Assembly (NCBI GenBank): GCA_023512835.1
Contig: CM042088.1
Coordinates: 39,040,164 to 39,104,163 of the forward strand
Origin: Taxillus chinensis
Taxonomy: Eukaryota; Streptophyta; Magnoliopsida; Santalales; Loranthaceae
Direction of reading: 5' to 3'
Length of the DNA: 64,000 nt
Positions 1-10,389 of the stretch are shown here, one piece after another (within the stretch, counting starts at the first letter, position 1; each line of letters begins with the position of its first letter). Under the pieces are notes generated by a model. That model had not been told where the DNA came from. It did no database searches and worked only from the letters and a program-made list of their open reading frames with translations. Made by a program: the position numbers and the translations under genes.

Positions 1-518
1 TGTGAATATATTCATAAACGTTTATAAACAAATATTCATGAACATTTCAGAAATAATGTTTGTATTTATAAAAATTATTTATGAATAAAGAATTAATAAA
101 TAATTAATATTATAAAAGTTATTTTATTAAATAAAAATATATGTTTTATTTATTTATTTATTGTTACTATTATTATAATATTTTCATAAATATCATATAA
201 TAATTGTTTAAATATATTAAATCATAATAACACAGCCTAATAGTTAATTAATTATATTTTTGGATAAATTTATAGTATAATTTTTTTAAAAAAAATAAAT
301 AAAATTTTATAATTATATTTGTAAACGTTTGTGAATAAGTTAATGAACACTTTTCGTGAGCAATTTGTGAACAATATAATAACATTCGTGAATATTTCGT
401 GAACATTTCGTGAACACCAAAGTTTAAGGTTCGTGTTCGGTTTGGTTCGTTAATAAATAGTGATGAATACATTCAAATGCCTTACTACTCGCTCACACTT
501 GATTTGTTTACAGCTCTA
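1..518. mobile_element. hAT-like MITE, right part only
   Basis: This is the same sequence as 8,773-9,280. It is rich in GTGAACATTTC / CGTGAACA-type motifs and ends in GTTTACAGCTCTA (506-518), which is the reverse complement of a hAT-style terminus (TAGAGCTGTAAAC). The left terminus lies before the window; the complete version is at 8,648-9,280. Confidence 0.5.
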
Positions 519-1586
519 TCCACTTTGCAATGCTCTTCTAAAACATTAAAATTGGATTGTTAGGAAATTTGCCACCAAACTTGAATACCACCAAATCTCC
601 ATGATAAATGAAAGAGATGACACACCCAATATAGATCTTGAGAGAAATTACACAATAATGAAAGAGATATCCTATGTATTCTTAACATGAGGACCAAATT
701 TAACCTATTTTATTTGAAATAGTTTTAAATGATCATAAGTTTGATTACATGGCTATGTTTAGGGTAATGTAGTGATGTACGAAATAAAATATGATATTAA
801 GTTTAATTACATGTCAGTTCATTGCAACATTAATGCTTAAATGTCATTATCTTTATTAGAAAAGTAGTAGATATGATGATTTTACTTAAGAGTGTGAATT
901 TAGTAACATTCAAAGATAACTAAGTAATTTGAGGTATCATCTTATCAAATTAAAACCACCTTTGGAGTAACAAAAAGCACAAAAGAACAAAGCCAAGCAT
1001 GTAACCAAAGCTCGGATATTAGTGTGATGGTTGGCTAACAATCTAATCTCCATTCACTCATTTTGCTTCATAATGCTCTTGTCATTACATTTAATGCTTG
1101 TAGAATTTCAATGAAAGATATTTGAAAACCTAAAACTTTAATATTGATTAACGTAATTAGTTTTAACACTATCGCTTAAATACGAAAACTCAGTTGTTCT
1201 TAACACAAAAGGTGAGTTTCTAACTTATGATCATAAGACTTTTATTATGAAGACTTAGTCATTTCCAAAGAAGTCTTTATGTCGCATCATATTTTCACAA
1301 TGTAGCATACATTACTTACCATTTGTGAGTAGTATAGTGCCATAATCGTTTGAAAACCCTAATTTAATGTTTTTAGAAACTATGGGGCCGTCTAACACCC
1401 TAATTGGACATCATTATAAATACGATGATGCTATCACATCGTGAGATACCTTTGATGTATGTCCATATAGAGTTTATTGTCTTTTTAAGAGAGAAACCCT
1501 AATCCCCCCTATACTAGTGATTCATCTCCTACACGCAATTGAGCATTCTCAATCTCAGATTTCTAATTACATATTATTTGTATTCT

Positions 1587-1639
<53 letters not shown>

Positions 1640-3449
1640 GGTCATCTAAAAAGAGCCTTCTTATACTACATAATAGTTGTAATATCAAACATAGTATTTG
1701 GATTGTTAATAGTTAATCTTTGTAAATAAATAGTGCCACAATTTGTATACTTGCTAAGTATTAATATAAAAAATATTTCCTTGAATTTTTGATTGTTGTC
1801 CACAAAGTATTATATATTGTTATCAAAGAATTCTCTTTGTTTGATTTACTCATAAGTTTTTTAAGGATATCTATTTTGCATCCCCTTCTAGATCATTCTT
1901 GGGACCTTAAAAATGGTATCACAGTAGTCCTCCATACTTGTATAGGGTATCAGCTACATAACATACTTGTATTGGGTGAGGAAGGTTGTTACAAGATCCT
2001 TCCAACTTTTGATGTGACTTCCGTCTAACTGGATTTACTAACGGAGTGGTCCTCCTGCCAAACTCTCCAAGAAGTAGTGTATGAGAAGATTATCATTGTG
2101 GGAGTATGTATCCATCTTTCTATAATACATTGTGATATGTGTCTTTGGGCATTGGTTGCTATTGAAGTTAACAAAATCTAGAATCTTGAATTTTGGAGGC
2201 AGTTTGACTCTAAGAACCAAACATAAGTCTTACAGGTTATGAACTCCAAAGGTTTTAGTCCCTTTTATTGCCATCAGTCTTTCCTGAAGTTGTTTCATTG
2301 CAAGGGATTAATTGTTCCCTAAGGTGTGGGAGACTCTATTACTTCAACTATAACCATTAAAGTTAGTAAAGTGAATTGGGCTTGATTGGAAGAGCTGCAA
2401 TTCATGCAAGCTAGATTAAATACAAGTAAAAGCTCCTAGATGAAAGGACTATCTGATTGCTTCTTGTGTTTGCTTTGGGGGATGAGTAGCCATTGTCTCT
2501 TTCTACCCCATCTCTTTTTTCAATCATCGACTTCATTAACTTCTCTATCATAGTCCTCATTTAGTTTTATCTCTTGTTGCTTCTATTCTAACCTTGTAAG
2601 TTTAGTATTAGCTTCCTCTATCATTGGATTAGAGGCGAAAAAGAGAGACGAATCTCATGGAAAGAAAGAGATTATATCCTTATTCGTTATCGCTTGCCAT
2701 CACAATGGGTGTTACTTCAAATCAAGTTGAAAGACCGATTTATAGCTGTTTATGATTAAAATTAGATTTTGTTATAGTCGAACATAAGAGACCAACTTAT
2801 AGGAATATATAAATTGATTTGTGATACTTTTACTACAACTTGTTTTTGTGATCCTCCTAGATAGACACAACAAGCTAAAGTGACAATGAAGATGGGCATA
2901 CTTGCTAAGTATAAAATACCTCATCAACCTGATGTTTTAAGTTGTGATGCTTTTATTTGTCTCCATATTCTCTCTTTCTTCGTACATCAGAGGATATACA
3001 TGTTTGAAATAATGAAAACAAAATTAACAATGACACTGATGATGTTAGAAGTCTATATGTGGATTAACTTAACTTTACTCAAAGCCTTTGTGTGGATTAA
3101 CTTTGAAGACTACTCTGTGTCTCACCTTCTGTCCTTTTATCTTTGTTTCTTGCTTTGTATAACTCTTCTTCATATTCAATCTTTGTATTAATCATTCAAC
3201 GTAAACTTATTTCTACTTATTAAGTTCTCAACAAAAGGGAAATTTGATTGATAAGATGACTTATCAAGCAAAAAGACACACCGAGTAGTACAATATCAAT
3301 GTAACTATTTGACATTACTTTTAGTCATGCATAATGAAAAGAACCAGAATAATTACATTATGTTTAATCCTATATAGCATAACATATGCAGAATCAAACA
3401 GTTTAAACTTGGTTGGTTATGTAGAACCGAACAATAATAAAACATTATA
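519..3449. other. Non-coding part of repeat copy 1
   Basis: No convincing gene. Short open frames here carry many AT-biased residues and no family motif. A TGGTATCACAG stretch near 1,914 resembles the initiator-Met primer site of copia elements, and a TATAAATAC near 1,418 could be an LTR promoter, but no gag or pol follows, so I do not call an element. Confidence 0.5.
1589..1634. repeat. (AG)n microsatellite
   Basis: An uninterrupted AG repeat of about 46 bp. The allele in the second repeat copy (10,350-10,384) is about 11 bp shorter, so this tract has changed length since the duplication. Confidence 0.95.
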
Positions 3450-4329
3450 ACATTAATTAATATTTATTGTATCACTCATTTCAACATTATAACCAACAAT
3501 TTTCTTTAAATGTTGAATCCTTTCTTTATACGCTATGTACCATCCATTTGCCACTGGATTCAAATGATGATTTATCCAATGTGTTGATATGGGAGGCACT
3601 AGATGTCCCGATCTCAAATATACCTGTATAGGATGCAACGTTATGCTAAACAATATAACATAAATATTATTCTATAAATTCATTATATAAAATCTATGTA
3701 TCATATAGTATGCCCGTAGAAATGATCACCATTTACGAATCCAATAATAATTTCTTTACGATTTATTAAAAGAACATGTGTTGTATGTAAAATAGAAATT
3801 CGTCACATTATGTTCTATTATGGTTGTTGTTTGTGGGCATGTAACTATGTTAATTTTTTAACATCTACAATTGGGATTGTTTGTCATTCACTAAGAAGCA
3901 TTTGGCAAACAAATCCATTCATGCATTATAGCTTAGTTGTGAAGTGTCATGTGTGGGGGTGGGTAACATATGAAGTTTTCGCCAATATGGATTAATGCAA
4001 TCAATAGGAATTGACTGACCATCCCTCATGTCTGCAAGCTCATGTGCACATGGTAGCCCATGTGTGCGTTGATTGATGCACCCCCATGCTAAAACATCAA
4101 TCTTAACCAAATTAGCTAGTTTACATTAGTCAAGTATATTATCTAGTACACTGATAGAGACCACCCCTTGAAGCTCTCTTAAATCTATAGATTTATACTT
4201 ATGCGAAATAATTGTTAAATGTTTCTTAAATGATGCTTTAATATTGGTGTGTTGTAATTTAGTCAATTTATGTATATAAGGCCAACATATCTCAAAATTC
4301 AATGTACTACATCCAAATTGCCTTTTTGA
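3450..4329 (-). pseudogene. MULE/FAR1-type transposase relic, C-terminal half (copy 1)
   Basis: Read on the minus strand, broken frames give pieces of the plant MULE/FAR1-related transposase C-terminus. Around 3,919-4,110 there is a SWIM-type zinc-binding stretch with C-x-HGLPCAHE-like spacing. Around 3,715-3,760 there is IIIGFVNGDHF, and around 3,453-3,640 VYLRSGHLVPPIS followed by NGWYIAY. The last two pieces match the OTU-like tail found in many annotated plant MULE proteins. Stops and shifts separate the pieces, so it is non-functional. The frame is cut at 4,329, where this copy of the large repeat ends; the upstream half exists only next to copy 2. Confidence 0.7.
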
Positions 4330-4880
4330 ATCTTAATATATATAAAATTGTAATTTACACCACCATATGAATGCCTTCAAGTTTTTTTTTGCCGAGCATT
4401 AAAGATGGCTTAATTTTAATCGACTAAAATTATTGTATACTTTTCTATTGCAGTCGTGGATTTATATTTAATAAATATTTGTGAATCGAATGCCGATAAT
4501 TAATATACAGAAAAGTTAAAAAATATTATTTACTATTTAAATACAAACACACCTAACATTAGACAATAAAAACATGATATTTTTTAGAACATGTTTGTTT
4601 TAAATATTTTTTTTATTATACCGTGAGTATGAGTGTCTTGTTTGACAGTTGACATTATGTTTATTGAGTTTAAAAAATAATAATATTACTATTATTATTA
4701 AAATAAAAATTGGAGGCGCACCGCAGTGAATGAACAATATTATTATTGGCTTAGGAGGAGGATTATGATGCTTTTACGGTCACCCGAGACCTGTGTGAGT
4801 CTCTATAACGTCTAATCACCCTCAAAATGTCAACTCGATTCGGGCATTTTATACCGTCCGTACATTCTAAACCTTGTGTG
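4330..4880. other. Upstream region of the bHLH gene
   Basis: AT-rich until about 4,700, then more mixed sequence. An ATTGG (inverted CCAAT) occurs near 4,746. No open frame of note. It begins at the breakpoint of the 4.3-kb repeat, so the repeat lies only about 750 bp from the start codon of the gene. Confidence 0.5.
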
Positions 4881-4888
4881 TATAAATA
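4881..4888 (+). promoter_or_regulatory. Probable TATA box of the bHLH gene
   Basis: TATAAATA sits in GC-richer context about 200 bp before the ATG. A pyrimidine-rich CTCAT repeat (about 4,920-4,945), typical of plant 5' leaders, follows about 35 bp downstream, which puts the likely transcription start near 4,912-4,920. A second (TA)n run at 5,039-5,069 lies only about 20 bp from the ATG and is more likely leader sequence. Confidence 0.6.
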
Positions 4889-5086
4889 ACGCTCACCCCA
4901 CCCGAGCCCAATAATACTTTCTCATCTCATCTCATCTCATCTCTATATACATCAGGAACAAAAGAGAAAAAGAGAAAGCTTTAAGCAAAGCAGCAAGAAC
5001 CACAACGCCAGCCGACGGGACGCCGGGTATCTCTTAAATATATATATATATATAATATATTATATATATCCTCTACATTTGTGGCG

Positions 5087-7621
5087 ATGGCTGAAGAATT
5101 TCACAGCGGCGGCGCCGGGGTTTGCGGAGGAAACTGGTGGAATCCGCCTAGGAGCACTGTGTCCTTCAGCGCCGGGTCAGCGCCGTGTTCCACGACGTCG
5201 AATATAGACATTAACGGAGGCTTTGGGTGGTCGACGGAGATGGGTGACGTCAGGCAAGGGTCGTCCGATGAGTCCGCATCGGTTTCCGACAGCTCTAATA
5301 TTACTGTCTTCCCGGACATCCACAGACCACAGCTGCCTCCCCATTCTTCCGCCGGGAACGACACTGTTTTGACTGATTCCACCTTGCAAATTATGACGGC
5401 CTTCAACCTTCCTTCTTCAGCTTCTCCGTCCGATTGGAACCCAGCTCTACTGTAAGGACACACACACACACACACACTCGTATTGTTATTATAATTAAGC
5501 TCGTGTAGCTGAACACGCGCACACATACAAAACTGATGAGCAGGTTGGATTGAAGTTTTCAGTTAATTCAATTATTTGCAGGCATGGAGTTGGAAGAGCG
5601 GGAAACAACTATCAGTCGATGCTGCAGCAAGATTTGGGGCCCGTTCCGAGATTGAATTATAATCAGCAAGAGGGAACGATGGATATTTCTCCTCAAATTC
5701 AAAAGAATTGGAGTCCTACCAACCTCGCCACTCCCACCACCACCACGACTAGTGGGAGTGGCAGCAACCAAGAAATCACTTTGACTCCCCACCCTTTCCA
5801 CAGGCCAATACTCAACCTAAATCAAGGATTCCCCTCCATGGACCAACTCAGCAATAACTCCGGCGACTGCAACGTCACTTTTCCGATGGCTTCGCCCTCC
5901 TACGCATACCCGTCTCCCACGCTGCTACAAAGTGAGACCGCTAACTTGAGTTACTATGCCAATCCCAGCGCTAGCACGGGGCACCAGTTCGTTCCTTCTG
6001 CCTGGCCTAACAACAACAATTTTCCCACGCCCACGCCCACGCCCACGCCCAGCAGCGCCGGTTTTTTGAAACCTTCATTTCCAAAGGTATTGCAGCATCC
6101 CACTGATCAGTTGCACTTGTCCAACAAAAACAACGCAACCTTCTGGAATAGTAATGCCTCCGCCGCTGGCTTTCCGGCCTTTGGTCCCGACCAGTCCGTA
6201 ACCGCGTTTTTCACGCCGGCGTTTGAAGAAAAACCTAATATCCCAAACCTTCCTCCCAAGGTATATATAAACATATACACACACACACACATGATTTGAA
6301 GGGTAACATGTGTTGAGACAAAATTTTAGGATCCTTCGTTTTTATTTTTTTTATTTTTCTATCGTTATGCGTATTGGGTTTTAAAAAACATATGGCGGTG
6401 CAACAGAATTACAGGACAGAAGATGTGAGAGAGTCGGTATCCGTGGCGGCGGCAGCGAAGAGGAGCAGTACTAACAGCAGTTGCAGTGGCGAGGCTTTAT
6501 TCAAAAGACCAAGAATCGAAACCCCATCTCCATTGCCGGCTTTTAAGGTACGATCGACAAAGAATATGTGATCCCTGTCGTGGAAAATTTCTAATTTTTA
6601 AAATATATATATTTGAAGAATATCATAAGAAATATTGGGACGATGATGATGATAAATCGCCTGAGAATTTGTGGCGTTTGACATTTATCTGATTAGGTCC
6701 GGAAAGAGAAGCTGGGGGACCGGGTCACTGCGCTCCAGCAATTGGTTTCACCTTTCGGAAAGGTGAGAGTTTGGATTTATCTCAAACTTTCTACATGTAT
6801 TTATTTATTTATTACACTGACATTTGTAGTAATATAATTAAATTGAAACGAAATATTTAAAACTTCCCCGTGGATGCAGACTGATACAGCGTCGGTTCTT
6901 CATGAAGCTATAGAGTACATCAAGTTCCTACACGACAAAGTCTGTGTATGTTATACATTAATCCTTTTTATTTCCTTAGAAATCAATCAATTTAATATAT
7001 AATAAATACATTCAGAAATTCAATTGCTGAGAATGCACGTACTGACGAAATCTAACATGTTCAACCAATCTTACATTTCTGTTGTCTGCTAAATTTCAGG
7101 TTCTGAGCTCTCCATACATGAAAAATGGACCTCATCTTCAACACCAACAGGTAAAATATTGAAAGTACTTGATTGAGAATTGATTCCCGAATAGATCTCT
7201 CACTATTTTGAAATCGATACGTCAATATTAAAGTTTTTTACTTTTGTTTTTTTAAATTGTAATTGATTTACTTTAACAAAACATATTCAAAAACCTTATC
7301 ACACCTCATAGAATACGTTTTCCTTTTAAATAATTGTTTTTGGAGGGTAACCACTTAATTTATTGGCGTATTCCATTTATAAGTATCCATCCCACTTGCA
7401 TAGTTACGAAAAGGTCACCCTACCTAAAAGACATACCTTACCACACCTCATATATATTATACTAAAAATGACAGGCATGCGAGAAGCTGAAGGAGGCAGA
7501 CGGTCCGAAGCAAGATTTGAGAAGTCGAGGACTCTGTGTGGTGCCGATCCCCAACACTTTTCCGGCAGCCGACGAGGCCACAGACTTTTGGACCCCCACA
7601 TATGGAGGACCATACAGGTAG
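5087..7621 (+). CDS. bHLH transcription factor, bHLH112/bHLH123-like (7 exons)
   Basis: A nuclear DNA-binding regulator. Inferred exons: 5087-5451, 5582-6260, 6407-6547, 6697-6762, 6880-6945, 7100-7150 and 7475-7621. All introns are GT-AG; the CDS is 1,515 nt and the protein 504 aa. The start is ATG at 5,087 (MAEEFHSGG); an in-frame GTG lies just upstream. The N-terminus has the GVCGGNWWN motif of this subfamily, followed by a long Ser/Pro/Asn-rich activator-like region with a PTPTPTP run. Exon 3 ends with KRPRIETPSPLPAFK, and exons 4-5 give VRKEKLGDRVTALQQLVSPF and TDTASVLHEAIEYIKFLHDK, the basic-HLH region, split by introns as in the family. The basic part lacks the canonical H-E-R residues, as is usual in this atypical subgroup. 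The tail has CVVPIP and DFWTPTYGG. The acceptor at 6,407 is the least certain junction. Relatives act in stress and root development; this gene's exact role is inference. Confidence 0.93.
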
Positions 7622-7647
7622 ACCCCGAAACATAAGTACATACAACC

Positions 7648-7670
7648 GGGGGGGGGGGGGGGGGGGGGGG
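7648..7670 (+). repeat. G23 homopolymer in the bHLH 3' UTR
   Basis: Twenty-three consecutive G residues lie 26 bp past the stop codon and are followed by a GAGAGAGAG run. The tract should be in the mRNA and could form a G-quadruplex. Its exact length is uncertain because such runs are error-prone in sequencing. Confidence 0.9.
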
Positions 7671-8647
7671 TGGTAGAGGGAGAGAGAGAGAGGAGAAAGT
7701 TAACAATTGCGCGTTACTCCGAAGAGGCTGTCGTGAGGTTGTAGACCCTATAGCTATAAACATTTCTAGGGAGGGTAGGTTGAAGGAAAGATGGTTAATG
7801 TAATAGAACTGTGTTGTAATAATTAATTACTGTAGTAGTACTTAGTTACGGTATCGGGAGATGGGATAGGAAACGGGAACAGGTGCTAAATTCAGCTGAA
7901 AGACTTGGAGTCAGAGTAGCAATTTCAAACAGTGCTGAATTTAGCAGAAAAAGGAGGATGAATATTGGGATTCTGTTCCTGTTTTTTGGGTGCGCGTGCA
8001 ATGCACAAGGCTGGCACTGGCGGCCACCCACATCTCTCTTGTACTCATCATCATCATCAGTTTTTCCCCCCCTATTATTTTACAAAAGCGAGAGAGAGAG
8101 AGTGAGACAATAAATTTAAAAGAGATTGATGGAATTCCAGGAATGAATGATTGTGTTCTTCCACTTTTTTCTTCTTCTTTTTTTGGGTGCCCAGGAAAAA
8201 AAGGACTTTTGAATTGTTACGAATTGGGTAGAGGAGCGTGGGTGCCCACTGTTTTTTCATAAGGTTTTTCATTATATTATATGCACTGCTTTATTTACTT
8301 GTTTTATGAATGAATGATACATTTTAAAAGTGGGAGAGGGAATCCTCCTTTCAAACAAATGAACAAAACTAAACAGGCTTTTGTCTTTATGAAGGAAGCT
8401 TAGAAAAGATTTATTTCAAAAGAAAATTACAATGGTGAAATAAAAGAGCTTTTGTTTTGATGTGACGGGCAATGATTAATTTATAAATTCATTACTTTTT
8501 TTATTAATCTAGCATGTACCTATATTGTTAGAGTTACTTATTAGTTACACAATTTTGATATGTAGTATTATTTGTGAAAATTTACTTATTACACGCAAAC
8601 ACTACAAAAAAGAGTTATACCAAAAATATGTCACATAACTTCATTTT
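7671..8647. other. 3' UTR and downstream region of the bHLH gene
   Basis: Probable 3' UTR to about 7,830-8,110, with candidate poly(A) signals near 7,820 (AATAAT) and 8,107 (AATAAA). AT-rich DNA follows up to the MITE at 8,648. No protein family is recognisable. Confidence 0.4.
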
Positions 8648-9280
8648 TAAGGTTGTAAATAAATTAAACGTTTATGAATAAGTTTACATTTTATTTGATA
8701 AAAAATCATTTATGTCCGTTTATTAAGGAATAATATCATTAGCGAATAATTCGCGAATACCATTGTTATATTTGTGAATATATTCATAAACGTTTATAAA
8801 CAAATATTCATGAACATTTCAGAAATAATGTTTGTATTTATAAAAATTATTTATGAATAAAGAATTAATAAATAATTAATATTATAAAAGTTATTTTATT
8901 AAATAAAAATATATGTTTTATTTATTTATTTATTGTTACTATTATTATAATATTTTCATAAATATCATATAATAATTGTTTAAATATATTAAATCATAAT
9001 AACACAGCCTAATAGTTAATTAATTATATTTTTGGATAAATTTATAGTATAATTTTTTTAAAAAAAAATAAATAAAATTTTATAATTATATTTGTAAACG
9101 TTTGTGAATAAGTTAATGAACACTTTTCGTGAGCAATTTGTGAACAATATAGTAACGTTCGTGAATATTTCGTGAACACCAAAGTTTAAGGTTCGTGTTC
9201 GGTTTGGTTCGTTAATAAATAGTGATGAATACATTCAAATGCCTTACTACTCGGCTCAGCTTGATTTGTTTACAGCTCTA
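8648..9280. mobile_element. hAT-like MITE with degenerate TIRs
   Basis: The left end TAAGGTTGTAAATAAAT and the reverse complement of the right end TAGAGCTGTAAACAAAT form imperfect terminal inverted repeats of the hAT kind. The flanking octamers TTCATTTT (8,640-8,647) and TCCACTTT (9,281-9,288) agree at 6 of 8 positions, consistent with a decayed 8-bp target duplication. The interior is AT-rich and non-coding, about 633 bp. Its right part is also present at 1-518. Confidence 0.55.
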
Positions 9281-10348
9281 TCCACTTTGCAATGCTCTTC
9301 TAAAACATTAAAATTGGATTGTTAGGAAATTTGCCACCAAACTTGAATACCACCAAATCTCCATGATAAATGAAAGAGATGACACACCCAATATAGATCT
9401 TGAGAGAAATTACACAATAATGAAAGAGATATCCTATGTATTCTTAACATGAGGACCAAATTTAACCTATTTTATTTGAAATAGTTTTAAATGATCATAA
9501 GTTTGATTACATGGCTATGTTTAGGGTAATGTAGTGATGTACGAAATAAAATATGATATTAAGTTTAATTACATGTCAGTTCATTGCAACATTAATGCTT
9601 AAATGTCATTATCTTTATTAGAAAAGTAGTAGATATGATGATTTTACTTAAGAGTGTGAATTTAGTAACATTCAAAGATAACTAAGTAATTTGAGGTATC
9701 ATCTTATCAAATTAAAACCACCTTTGGAGTAACAAAAAGCACAAAAGAACAAAGCCAAGCATGTAACCAAAGCTCGGATATTAGTGTGATGGTTGGCTAA
9801 CAATCTAATCTCCATTCACTCATTTTGCTTCATAATGCTCTTGTCATTACATTTAATGCTTGTAGAATTTCAATGAAAGATATATGAAAACCTAAAACTT
9901 TAATATTGATTAACGTAATTAGTTTTAACACTACTGCTTAAATACGAAAACTCAGTTGTTCTTAACACAAAAGGTGAGTTTCTAACTTATGATCATAAGA
10001 CTTTTATTATGAAGACTTAGTCATTTCCAAAGAAGTCTTTATGTCGCATCATATTTTCACAATGTAGCATACATTACTTACCATTTGTGAGTAGTATAGT
10101 GCCATAATCGTTTGAAAACCCTAATTTAATGTTTTTAGAAACTATGGGGCCGTCTAACACCCTAATTGGACATCATTATAAATACGATGATGCTATCACA
10201 TCGTGAGATACCTTTGATGTATGTCCATATAGAGTTTATTGTCTTTTTAAGAGAGAAACCCTAATCCCCCCTATACTAGTGATTCATCTCCTACACGCAA
10301 TTGAGCATTCTCAATCTCAGATTTCTAATTACATATTATTTGTATTCT

Positions 10349-10389
<41 letters not shown>

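Larger units (their letters stand above)
1..4329. repeat. 4.3-kb direct repeat, copy 1 (cut by window start)
   Basis: This stretch reappears almost unchanged at 8,773-13,082, in the same orientation and offset by about 8.75-8.77 kb. The differences seen are scattered substitutions, a shorter GA tract in copy 2 and a small deletion near base 400 of copy 1 that removes one short GTGAACATTTC-type unit. Copy 1 diverges from copy 2 at 4,330, immediately after a shared CCTTTTTGA. It contains the end of an hAT-like MITE, an AT-rich non-coding middle with no convincing gene, a GA microsatellite and the C-terminal half of a MULE/FAR1-type transposase relic. The left limit lies outside the window. Confidence 0.95.

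Noticed and set aside
1400..2000. Possible copia LTR with TATA box and TGGTATCACAG primer site
   Set aside because: No TG...CA pair, no second LTR and no gag/pol after it; the primer match is short.
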